From assembly GCA_002482965.1 (NCBI GenBank), contig DLGZ01000052.1:58817-122816 (forward strand): 64,000 bases of DNA, read 5' to 3'. A program made the translations under genes and the position numbers. Position 1 is the stretch's first letter. Every line of letters starts with the position of its first letter. The DNA comes from Verrucomicrobiaceae bacterium UBA7681. Lineage in GTDB: Bacteria; Verrucomicrobiota; Verrucomicrobiia; Verrucomicrobiales; Verrucomicrobiaceae. Shown here piece by piece: positions 7,993 to 14,897 of the stretch. Below the pieces are notes generated by a model. The model made no database searches, had not been told where the DNA came from, and worked only from the letters and a program-made list of their open reading frames with translations.

Positions 7993-8937
7993 ATGCAAAA
8001 AATCAGCCCGTTCCTATGGTTCAATGACAATGCCGAGGAGGCCGTGGACTTTTATCTCTCCATATTCAAGGACGGCAAAATCCTGCGCAAAACCCGCTAC
8101 GCAGAGGTGCCGTCTGAGGACAGACCACCCTGCCCTCCCGTCGGCACGGTGATGACGGTGGAGTTTGAACTCTTCGGCCAGAAATACACGGCTCTGAATG
8201 GCAGTCCCATTTTCACCTTCAATGAAGCCATCTCCTTCATGGTGTCCTGTGAGTCGCAGGAAGAGTTAGACCGTTACTGGGATGCGCTACTCGCCGATGG
8301 CGGCACGCCTGTCCAATGCGGCTGGCTCAAGGACAAATTCGGCGTCACCTGGCAGGTCGTTCCCACGGTGCTGACGGATCTCATCTCCTCGCCCGATCCC
8401 GCCGTATGCTCTCGTGTCACCCAGGCCATGCTGAAGATGATGAAGCTCGACATCGCTGCCCTCCAGCAAGCAGCTCATTCAGGACAAACACATCCCCAAT
8501 CCATGATCCATACTCAAGATCCGGCCTCCGAGATCATCAGCACCCGCGTCTTCGATGTAAGCCGCGACCGGCTCTTCGCAGCCTTCAGCGATCCCCAGCA
8601 GCTCGCGCAATGGTGGGGCCCCAAGGGCTTCACCAACACCTTCGATGAATTCGACTTCCGCCCCGGAGGCGACTGGAAATTCACCATGCACGGACCCGAC
8701 GGCAAGGACTACGCCAATCACACCCGCTTCATCGAAATCGTGCCTGCCGAGCGCATCGTCTATGAACATGTCGCCCCTCACTTCCGCATGACCATCACCC
8801 TCGCCGATGCCGGAGCCGGCACCCACATGATCTGGTGCATGGGCTTCGAAAGCGCCGAAGTCTGCGAACGCTTCAAGCCCATCTGCATTCCAGCCAACGA
8901 AGAAAACTTTGACCGTCTCGCAGCCCAATTCAGTTAA
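7993..8937 (+). CDS. Fusion protein: VOC (PhnB-like) plus SRPBCC (AHSA1-like)
   Basis: One uninterrupted frame of 314 residues. Residues 1-155 form a complete PhnB-like VOC domain (MQKISPFLWFNDNAEEAVDFY to FGVTWQVVP and AMLKMMKLDIAALQQA, the usual C-terminus of stand-alone members). After a short linker, residues 172-314 form an AHSA1-like SRPBCC domain (RVFDVSRDRLFAAFSDPQQLAQWWGP, FDFRPGGDWKF). A methionine at residue 171 could restart translation of the second domain, but no ribosome-binding site precedes it. The start at 7993 replaces a longer open frame overlapping the previous gene. In most genomes the two domains are separate genes. Confidence 0.85.
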   Translation: MQKISPFLWFNDNAEEAVDFYLSIFKDGKILRKTRYAEVPSEDRPPCPPVGTVMTVEFELFGQKYTALNGSPIFTFNEAISFMVSCESQEELDRYWDALLADGGTPVQCGWLKDKFGVTWQVVPTVLTDLISSPDPAVCSRVTQAMLKMMKLDIAALQQAAHSGQTHPQSMIHTQDPASEIISTRVFDVSRDRLFAAFSDPQQLAQWWGPKGFTNTFDEFDFRPGGDWKFTMHGPDGKDYANHTRFIEIVPAERIVYEHVAPHFRMTITLADAGAGTHMIWCMGFESAEVCERFKPICIPANEENFDRLAAQFS

Positions 8938-8972
8938 GCAAAATTCAACCTTTCCAGATTCCATCCTCTGCC

Positions 8973-9353
8973 ATGAAATACGCCCCACTCGCCGCATCCA
9001 TCCTCGTCGGACTTCTCTTCGTGATGTCCGCCATCACCGTCCTGTTCAATCTCGTGCCGATGCCCGAGCTGCCCAAGGACACCCCCATCTCTCACTTCAT
9101 GGCCGCCTTCGGTCCCACGGGTTACATGAAGTTCGTGAAGGTGATCGAGCTTCTCGGCGGCATTCTCCTCATCATTCCCAAGACACGGAATCTCGGCCTG
9201 CTCTGCCTCGGCCCCATCATCGTCAACATCCTCGCCTTCCACCACTTCGTGGCTGGTGATGGTGCCTTCCAGCCCATGCTCATCGTCATCTCGCTCCTTG
9301 CCCTCTTTCTGCTTTGGTCAGAACGCAAGGCCTGGGCTGGGCTGCTCCGCTGA
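8973..9353 (+). CDS. DoxX-like membrane protein
   Basis: A 126-residue integral membrane protein with four hydrophobic segments (about 5-28, 50-68, 75-92, 100-118). It matches the DoxX/DoxX-like family: FVMSAITVLFNLVPMPE, the conserved region FVKVIELLGGILLIIP after the first helix, and NILAFHHFVAG. DoxX proteins are membrane components of uncertain redox or transport function, and commonly appear with DGPF, VOC and SRPBCC genes. It closes the compact ECF42-associated run. Confidence 0.85.
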   Translation: MKYAPLAASILVGLLFVMSAITVLFNLVPMPELPKDTPISHFMAAFGPTGYMKFVKVIELLGGILLIIPKTRNLGLLCLGPIIVNILAFHHFVAGDGAFQPMLIVISLLALFLLWSERKAWAGLLR

Positions 9354-9417
9354 GTGGCAGACTGATGAAAGGTTGTGTGGTTAGGCGCGGTTCACAGAGG
9401 TGTCCCGCCAACCACGC

Positions 9418-10692
9418 ATGCCAACCACCTCCCCCAAATGGTACTCCACCGTCACACGCTACCAATGGCTGGTCTTGCTCGTCGCTTCACTCGGCTGGGT
9501 CTTCGATGCGTTTGAAGGTCAGATCTACAATCTGACACGGGCAGACATGCTGCCGGAACTGCTGCATGTGCATGCAGAGGATCCGCTGGTGAAAATATGG
9601 GGCGAGCGCTTCCTCGGCATCTTCCTCCTCGGCGGCACCTTTGGCGGCCTGCTCTTCAGCTCACTCGCAGACAAGTGGGGGCGCAATCCGGTCATGGCGC
9701 TGACCATCTTATTCTACTCCGTCTTCTCCGGCATCACCGCCTTTGCCGGTGAGATCTGGCAGGTCGGTGCGCTGCGCTTCTTGGTAGCGATGGGCGTGGG
9801 CGGCGAATGGGCCGTAGGCGCGGCGCTGGTGGCCGAAGTATTTCCCAAAGAAGCACGCGAGCGCGCAGGTGGCATCTTCCACGCCACGAGTGTGGCCGGC
9901 CTCTGGCTCGCCGCTGCCGCTGGACTCTGGGTCGGCACCCAATGGCGCACCGCGTACCTGCTCGGCGTCATCCCCGCGCTGCTGGTGCTATGGGTGAGGA
10001 TGAGCATCAAGGAACCCGAGGCATGGAAAGAAGCACGCAAGACCAAGTCCAAGCGCATGGGCAGCTTCAGCGAACTGCTCGGCACGCCACGCTGGCGCTC
10101 ACGGGCCATCTTCGGCGCGCTGCTGGCCATGGTGGGACTCGCCACATTTTGGGGCGTCGTTGTCGCAGGCCAGGACATCGCCGCAAAATTTTTAAAGGAT
10201 GCGAATGATCCTGATTGGTCCAGCAAATCGAAGATCGCCTTCGGCTTCATTCAAACAGCAGGCGCAGGCGCAGGCATGCTCGCGTTTGGGCCTCTGAGCG
10301 CCCGCTGGGGTTGCAAGAAGACCTTTGTCTTCATGCACCTCGCCGCGCTGGTCATGACTCCCATCGTCTGCTGGCTTCCCTCCTATTTCAGCAGCTACGC
10401 GCTCCTTCTCGTACTGCTTCCGATGTTTGGCTTCTTTGCGCAGGGCATCCATGCAGGCTACGCCGCATTTTTTCCCGCGCTTTTTCCCACGCACCTGCGC
10501 GCCACCGGCTCCGGCTTTTGTTTCAACACGGGCCGCCTCCTCGCTGCCCCCGTGCTCATCTGGCTCAGCGCCTGGATGAAATCCACCATGGACCTGCGCA
10601 CCGCGATCACCTGCCTCGGCGGTTTTTTCCTGCTCGGCCTGGTTTTCCTCGCTTGTCTGCCAGAGACACACGGCGAGGATTTGCCAGAGTAA
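9418..10692 (+). CDS. MFS transporter
   Basis: A 424-residue major facilitator with about twelve membrane segments. The first is WLVLLVASLGWVFDAFEGQIYNL, followed by the loop 2-3 motif LADKWGRNPVM and an EVFPKEARERAGG motif in the N-terminal half, features of the sugar or metabolite:H+ symporter type. FPALFPTHLRATGSGFCFN marks the second half. The ATG at 9418 was preferred over an in-frame GTG at 9400. The substrate cannot be read. It is 64 bases after DoxX, so co-transcription is possible but not certain. Confidence 0.9.
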   Translation: MPTTSPKWYSTVTRYQWLVLLVASLGWVFDAFEGQIYNLTRADMLPELLHVHAEDPLVKIWGERFLGIFLLGGTFGGLLFSSLADKWGRNPVMALTILFYSVFSGITAFAGEIWQVGALRFLVAMGVGGEWAVGAALVAEVFPKEARERAGGIFHATSVAGLWLAAAAGLWVGTQWRTAYLLGVIPALLVLWVRMSIKEPEAWKEARKTKSKRMGSFSELLGTPRWRSRAIFGALLAMVGLATFWGVVVAGQDIAAKFLKDANDPDWSSKSKIAFGFIQTAGAGAGMLAFGPLSARWGCKKTFVFMHLAALVMTPIVCWLPSYFSSYALLLVLLPMFGFFAQGIHAGYAAFFPALFPTHLRATGSGFCFNTGRLLAAPVLIWLSAWMKSTMDLRTAITCLGGFFLLGLVFLACLPETHGEDLPE

Positions 10693-10778
10693 GTGGTCTT
10701 CCCCTCAGCCTGCCCATTTCGGCTGCAATCCTGAATAACTACAACCGTTCGATTCGCGGTGGCCGTATGCCAGTCAAA

Positions 10779-11519
10779 ATGAAACTCCTTGGGTGCTTGA
10801 TTCTCATCTCCGCGCTGCTGTCCGCCGCCTCATGTTCCCACTCCTCGCGAGTCTCCGGGATTCGTGAATCCAAAACATCCTACCTCAGCGGCGGGAAAAA
10901 AATCGCAGTCGAAACGTTTCTGCCTGCTGACTCGAAGCGGCACCCCGCAGTCGTGGTGCTCTACGGCTCCGGCGGTCTGCTGCACGGCAAAGGTGAGATG
11001 GACGCCTTCGCACGCCAGCTCGCTAAGCGTGGCATGGCGGCATACATGATTCATTACTTTGACCGTACCGGCACCCTGCTTGCCGGAGACAACTCCATCG
11101 CCGCAGACTCGGCGGTCTGGCAGGCCACCGTCAAAGACGGCATCGACTTCATCTCGCAGCAGCCGCAGGTGCGTGACGGAGCCATCGGCATGTTCGGCTA
11201 TTCACTGGGCGCATTCCTTTCCGTTGGTGCGGCCACCACCGATTCACGCATTGGTGTCGCTGCGGAGCTCTCAGGCGGCTTGTTTGATCGCTTGAAGGGA
11301 CATACCACACGCTTCCCGCCCATGCTGATCTTGCATGGCCGCAAAGATACGCGTGTGCCCATGAAGTACGCCGAGGAACTCCAGCAGGCGGCACGGCATA
11401 TGAATGCGCAGCCCATGGTTCATATCTATCCAGGAGAGGGGCACGCCCTATCCGATCCCGCTGCCGCAGATGCATCAGCACGAGCACTAAACTTTCTACA
11501 GCAGCACCTAAAACCATGA
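10779..11519 (+). CDS. Dienelactone hydrolase-like alpha/beta hydrolase, putative lipoprotein
   Basis: A 246-residue alpha/beta hydrolase of the dienelactone hydrolase type. The N-terminus MKLLGCLILISALLSAASC is a lipoprotein-like signal with Cys19 as acylation site. The catalytic triad is visible as Ser142 in GYSLGAF, Asp190 in LHGRKDTRVP, and His222 in YPGEGHAL; an oxyanion loop LYGSGGLLHGK is at 61-71. An ATG at 10767 would add four residues. The frame is open further upstream but lies inside the transporter gene. It overlaps the next gene by four bases. Confidence 0.88.
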   Translation: MKLLGCLILISALLSAASCSHSSRVSGIRESKTSYLSGGKKIAVETFLPADSKRHPAVVVLYGSGGLLHGKGEMDAFARQLAKRGMAAYMIHYFDRTGTLLAGDNSIAADSAVWQATVKDGIDFISQQPQVRDGAIGMFGYSLGAFLSVGAATTDSRIGVAAELSGGLFDRLKGHTTRFPPMLILHGRKDTRVPMKYAEELQQAARHMNAQPMVHIYPGEGHALSDPAAADASARALNFLQQHLKP

Positions 11520-12058
11520 TGTCCCCATGGCTCACTCTGCGCGGCCTCATAGTCAGGCTCTGCCTCTGCGGCAGCCTAGCCTCCTGCACTGGACCACGCG
11601 CACGCGACTTCGCAGGCAAAGGACCGCCACTGGACCCCAAAGCCTACTTCTCAGGTCACGTTCGATCATGGGGCATGGTGGAAAGCCGCAGTGGCAAAGT
11701 GAGCGATCAATTCTCCACCCAGATGCACGGAGTACCGCGCTCGGATGGGCTGCGCCTAACTCAGGACTTCAACTATGCCAGCGGCCGACATGAGCACCGC
11801 GTATGGGACATCCACGTCGTGGATGCACACCACTTCGAGGGCCATGCCAATGACAGCGTGGGCGTCGCTCATGGCGAAGCTTGGGGCAATGCCTTTGAGT
11901 GGAACTACACGCTGGCTGTGAAGGTTAAAGGACATACGGTCAATGTGAACTTCCGCCAGATCATGCTGCTGCAAGCCGGCGGCGTGCTGCTCAATCGCGT
12001 GCACTACAGTAAATTCGGCCTGCGCCTTGGCAGCGTATCTGAGTTTTTCCGCAAGTAA
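11516..12058 (+). CDS. DUF3833 family lipoprotein
   Basis: A 180-residue protein with an N-terminal signal ending at LCGSLASC, a lipobox-like site. The body matches DUF3833: LDPKAYFSGHVRSWGMVESRSGKVSDQF, then HEHRVWDIHVVDAHHFEGHAND, GEAWGNAFEWNYTL, and the conserved end KFGLRLGSVSEFFRK. The function of DUF3833 is unknown; proteobacterial members are periplasmic lipoproteins. Two adjacent ATG codons (11516, 11519) are possible starts; the first overlaps the stop of the hydrolase gene (ATGA), which suggests a shared transcript of exported proteins. Confidence 0.82.
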   Translation: MMSPWLTLRGLIVRLCLCGSLASCTGPRARDFAGKGPPLDPKAYFSGHVRSWGMVESRSGKVSDQFSTQMHGVPRSDGLRLTQDFNYASGRHEHRVWDIHVVDAHHFEGHANDSVGVAHGEAWGNAFEWNYTLAVKVKGHTVNVNFRQIMLLQAGGVLLNRVHYSKFGLRLGSVSEFFRK

Positions 12059-12134
12059 TCGGTGCCTGGGTGAAGTCTGCTTGCCGAATCGCAATCCTGC
12101 GGCACGATTTCGTGCAGCCCCTTACGACGCTCCC

Positions 12135-12404
12135 ATGCCAACGGTTCACTTCACCGCCAATCTCGCAAGTCAGACTGCAGCACCCGTTTGCCAAGTGGAT
12201 GGGGCCACCGTTCGCGAAGCGTTGAACGCCGTGTTCACTCAGCATCCCACACTGCGCAGCTACGTACTGGATGATCAGGGTGCGGTGCGGCAGCATGTCG
12301 TCGTATTTATCGATGGCACCGCCATCACTGACCGGCAGCGATTGGCAGATGCCGTGCTGCCAAACTCGGAAATCTTTGTCATGCAGGCACTCTCAGGAGG
12401 ATAA
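12135..12404 (+). CDS. MoaD/ThiS-like beta-grasp protein
   Basis: An 89-residue ubiquitin-like beta-grasp protein: CQVDGATVREALNAVFTQHPTLRSYVLDDQG, then VVVFIDGTAI, and the C-terminus QALSGG. The terminal Gly-Gly is the hallmark of sulfur-carrier proteins that are adenylated and thiocarboxylated. Longer open frame upstream was rejected because the conserved first strand starts at this ATG. It is not next to moa or thi genes but to a BNR-propeller gene, a pairing seen in other bacteria whose function is not established. The Gly-Gly-stop codons also provide the ribosome-binding site of the next gene. Confidence 0.85.
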   Translation: MPTVHFTANLASQTAAPVCQVDGATVREALNAVFTQHPTLRSYVLDDQGAVRQHVVVFIDGTAITDRQRLADAVLPNSEIFVMQALSGG

Positions 12405-12410
12405 AACATG
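12393..12410 (+). promoter_or_regulatory. Shine-Dalgarno sequence formed by the Gly-Gly-stop codons of the MoaD-like gene
   Basis: TCAGGAGGATAAAACATG: the GGAGG core comes from the two terminal glycine codons and lies seven bases before the ATG at 12408. It is one of the few strong Shine-Dalgarno sequences in the window, and ties production of the BNR protein to the MoaD-like gene. Confidence 0.75.
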
Positions 12411-13514
12411 AGCACAAAACTGTACCTCGGCACCCGCAAAGGACTCATCGAAGCAGAGCGCAAAGCCACAGGATGGCACGTCACCCGCATTTCATTTCTC
12501 GGTGTTCAGGTGCCCATGCTTCTGCCTGATGCACGCAATGACTTACTGTATGCCGCCGTGGAGCACGGACATTTTGGCACCAAGTTTCACGCCTCTCATG
12601 ATGCTGGCGCGAGCTGGGAAGAGCGCGCCTGCCCAGCCTTCCCACCCAAGCCGGAAGATATGCCCGAAGTGATCAATTTCGTGAGCCAGCAGCCCATCCC
12701 ATGGGATCTGAAAAAAGTCTGGGCGCTGGAAGCCGGAGCGGCCCCAAGCGAATTGTGGTGCGGCACACTGCCAGGTGGTTTGTTCCACTCACTCGATGGC
12801 GGTGCCTCCTGGCAGCTCGTCGAAAGCCTGTGGAATGATCCGGGCCGCGCGAAGTGGATGGGCGGTGGCGCGGATTGGCCCGGCATCCACACGATCCTCG
12901 TTGATCCACGCAATCCTCACCGCCTGCTCATCGCCGTCTCCTGCGGCGGCGTGTGGGAGTCCACCGACAACGGTGCAAGCTGGACCAACATCGGCTCCGG
13001 CATTCGTGCGGAATACGTCCCGCCGGAACAAATCTATGATCCCGGCATTCAGGATCCACACCGCATCGCGTGGAGCACCGCAGACCCGGACACAATCTGG
13101 ATGCAGCATCACAACGGCATCTTCCACTCCATGGACGGCGGCAAAAACTGGCGTGAAATCTTGAATGCGAATCCCTCCAATTTCGGCTTCGCTGTGGCCA
13201 TGCATCCGCAAGACCCGCAGACGGCATGGTTCGTGCCAGGCATCAAAGACGAACTCCGCGTGGCCTGTGATGGCGCACTCTGCGTCATGCGCACGCGTGA
13301 CGGTGGCCAGACCTTTGAACCACTCCGTCACGGCCTTCCCCAAGACCATGCCTACCATCTGGTCTATCGCCACTGCCTTGATGTCACCGCCGATGGCCGC
13401 ACTCTCGCCTTCGGCAGCACCACCGGCTCCGTCTGGATCAGCGAAAACGGCGGCGACTCATGGGAACGACTCAGCGCCGATCTACCCCCAGTATACTGCG
13501 TGCGCTTTGGCTGA
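12408..13514 (+). CDS. BNR-repeat/exo-sialidase-like beta-propeller protein
   Basis: A 368-residue cytosolic-looking protein (no signal peptide) with repeated BNR/Asp-box motifs: SHDAGASWEE near residue 64, SLDGGASWQLV near 127, STDNGASWTNI near 185, SMDGGKNWREI near 243, TRDGGQTFEPL near 297 and SENGGDSWERL near 345. This gives a six-blade propeller of the sialidase/VPS10 fold. Catalytic residues of true sialidases are not evident. It follows the MoaD/ThiS-like gene by three bases with a strong Shine-Dalgarno sequence, so a shared role in an uncharacterised sulfur-carrier pathway is plausible. It converges on the metallophosphoesterase gene with a seven-base gap. Confidence 0.88.
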   Translation: MSTKLYLGTRKGLIEAERKATGWHVTRISFLGVQVPMLLPDARNDLLYAAVEHGHFGTKFHASHDAGASWEERACPAFPPKPEDMPEVINFVSQQPIPWDLKKVWALEAGAAPSELWCGTLPGGLFHSLDGGASWQLVESLWNDPGRAKWMGGGADWPGIHTILVDPRNPHRLLIAVSCGGVWESTDNGASWTNIGSGIRAEYVPPEQIYDPGIQDPHRIAWSTADPDTIWMQHHNGIFHSMDGGKNWREILNANPSNFGFAVAMHPQDPQTAWFVPGIKDELRVACDGALCVMRTRDGGQTFEPLRHGLPQDHAYHLVYRHCLDVTADGRTLAFGSTTGSVWISENGGDSWERLSADLPPVYCVRFG

Positions 13515-13521
13515 TGTCGGT

Positions 13522-14274
13522 TCAAGCCATCACGAGCTTTTCAAATTGCAGCCGCCCTGATCCTTCACACGTAACGAGCGTGGCATGCAGCGGCCCATCC
13601 ATGTTCTGACCAACGTTGATGACGTTCGTCCTGCCAATCTGATCCAGCCACACTCCACGACTGAGCGGCGTGGTGTGATCATGACCGCAAACCACGAGTT
13701 CTGGCTGATGCTCCTCAATGGCATCCCGCCACCACGCATTGCCTTCAACCGGTGAGCCTGCTTCGGAGAGTTGCGTGCCAGTCGGCGGCTCGTGCATGAT
13801 CCAGAGCCGCAGCGCATCACCACCATGCTCAGCGAACAGGTGCCTGAACCAGTACTGATAGTGCTCACCGCCAAGCGGTTCACCTTCGCTGAACGGCTGC
13901 TGATACCCCATGAAACATGGAAATCCCACCACTCCAACACCTCCGATCATGGAAAAGCTTCCGTTCAAACGCACTGGCGCGGAAATACGCAGCGACTTCC
14001 ACGCATCGCGAAACTCGAACCAGTTCTCGTCCTCGTGATTACCACGCACAAACAACAGCTGCGCCGCAATCGCTTGGAGTTCCTCAGCGCATTGAGTCGG
14101 TGTGAGTTGCGGCGTGCTCCCATATGGTTGTAGACCCGTATGATGCAGAAAATCCCCTCCGAGAATGATCGCGTCAGGTTTGACCTCAGCCGCCAGTTTC
14201 ACCAGCGCATCATACAAAACGGCGCGCTGGTGCAGGTCGGTGGCAATGAGAATACGGGACATGGTTCCATGCAT
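13522..14274 (-). CDS. Calcineurin-like metallophosphoesterase
   Basis: A 250-residue metallophosphoesterase with all core motifs in order: ATDLH near the N-terminus, ILGGDFLHH, VRGNHEDEN, and late VCGHDHTTPLS. These supply the two-metal site of the superfamily. The start at 14274 overlaps the preceding stop codon (TGATG); an alternative ATG at 14262 (MSRILIATDLH) gives 246 residues and starts closer to the first strand. The substrate is unknown; phosphodiester or phosphomonoester hydrolysis is expected. It is the last gene of the formate dehydrogenase-containing minus-strand series. Confidence 0.87.
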   Translation of the reverse strand: MHGTMSRILIATDLHQRAVLYDALVKLAAEVKPDAIILGGDFLHHTGLQPYGSTPQLTPTQCAEELQAIAAQLLFVRGNHEDENWFEFRDAWKSLRISAPVRLNGSFSMIGGVGVVGFPCFMGYQQPFSEGEPLGGEHYQYWFRHLFAEHGGDALRLWIMHEPPTGTQLSEAGSPVEGNAWWRDAIEEHQPELVVCGHDHTTPLSRGVWLDQIGRTNVINVGQNMDGPLHATLVTCEGSGRLQFEKLVMA

Positions 14275-14882
14275 CACCCGCCTTTGACGCTGCGCAAGAG
14301 ATCCCCACTGATAGTGTCCAACCGAGCGCGGTCCTTGAGATAGATATTGGGCGCACGGCTTGCCACGGCCAGCGCCGCCATCTCTGGCTCCGTGAGTTTT
14401 TCCAACGGCTTGCCGTGAAGACGCAGGGACAGATGATGAATACCCGTCTTGCCTGCACCATCGTTCAGACATGCGCAGTAGAGCAGGTCCCGCTCTGCTT
14501 CCGAAAAACGGCAGTACAGTGACCAGCTCCAAAACAGTGTGCGCGTATGCCAGCGCACAGCATCGGTCTCATTCAGTCCATGCCGCACCAGCAAACACCG
14601 GGCGGTGAAATGATCCGGCGCACCGCTTCCCGCATGCAAGCACTGCACCAAAAAAGGCTGCAGTGCGGGTGTCGCAGTTTTCTGTTCCTCCATCATCTGT
14701 CTGATCCTCGGCAGCCGCGGTCGGAACGAGACAATGTCTGAGCGCAGAAACAACACTCCCACGCCTGCTACAGCCATTCCGATGAAGAGCAGCGGGATCA
14801 CCAGCAGCAGCCACACGATGCGCCGGCCTCGGGTGACAGGCACGTGAAGACGCTCTGTCGGCGGCGTTGCTCCACGGTGCAT
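14274..14882 (-). CDS. Membrane protein resembling a degenerate GT51 peptidoglycan transglycosylase
   Basis: A 202-residue protein with a basic N-terminus and one transmembrane helix (about residues 22-46, IVWLLLVIPLLFIGMAVAGVGVLF). The C-terminal half matches the second half of glycosyltransferase 51: LFWSWSLYCRFSEAERDLLYCACLN (compare ERRLSKEEILELYLN), then LRLHGKPLEKLTEPEMAALAVASRAPN (compare YFGKPxxxLTxxEAALLAxxxxxP). The catalytic Glu segment EDxxFxxHxG and the GGSTITQQ motif are not present in the shortened first half. It is therefore unlikely to polymerise glycan. It lies 15 bases after the formate dehydrogenase gene. Confidence 0.55.
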   Translation of the reverse strand: MHRGATPPTERLHVPVTRGRRIVWLLLVIPLLFIGMAVAGVGVLFLRSDIVSFRPRLPRIRQMMEEQKTATPALQPFLVQCLHAGSGAPDHFTARCLLVRHGLNETDAVRWHTRTLFWSWSLYCRFSEAERDLLYCACLNDGAGKTGIHHLSLRLHGKPLEKLTEPEMAALAVASRAPNIYLKDRARLDTISGDLLRSVKGG

Positions 14883-14897
14883 GCTCGAAAGCGTTGC

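Noticed and set aside
10215..10778. Upstream extension of the dienelactone hydrolase frame
   Set aside because: It overlaps the MFS transporter in another frame and carries no homology; the lipoprotein signal begins at 10779.
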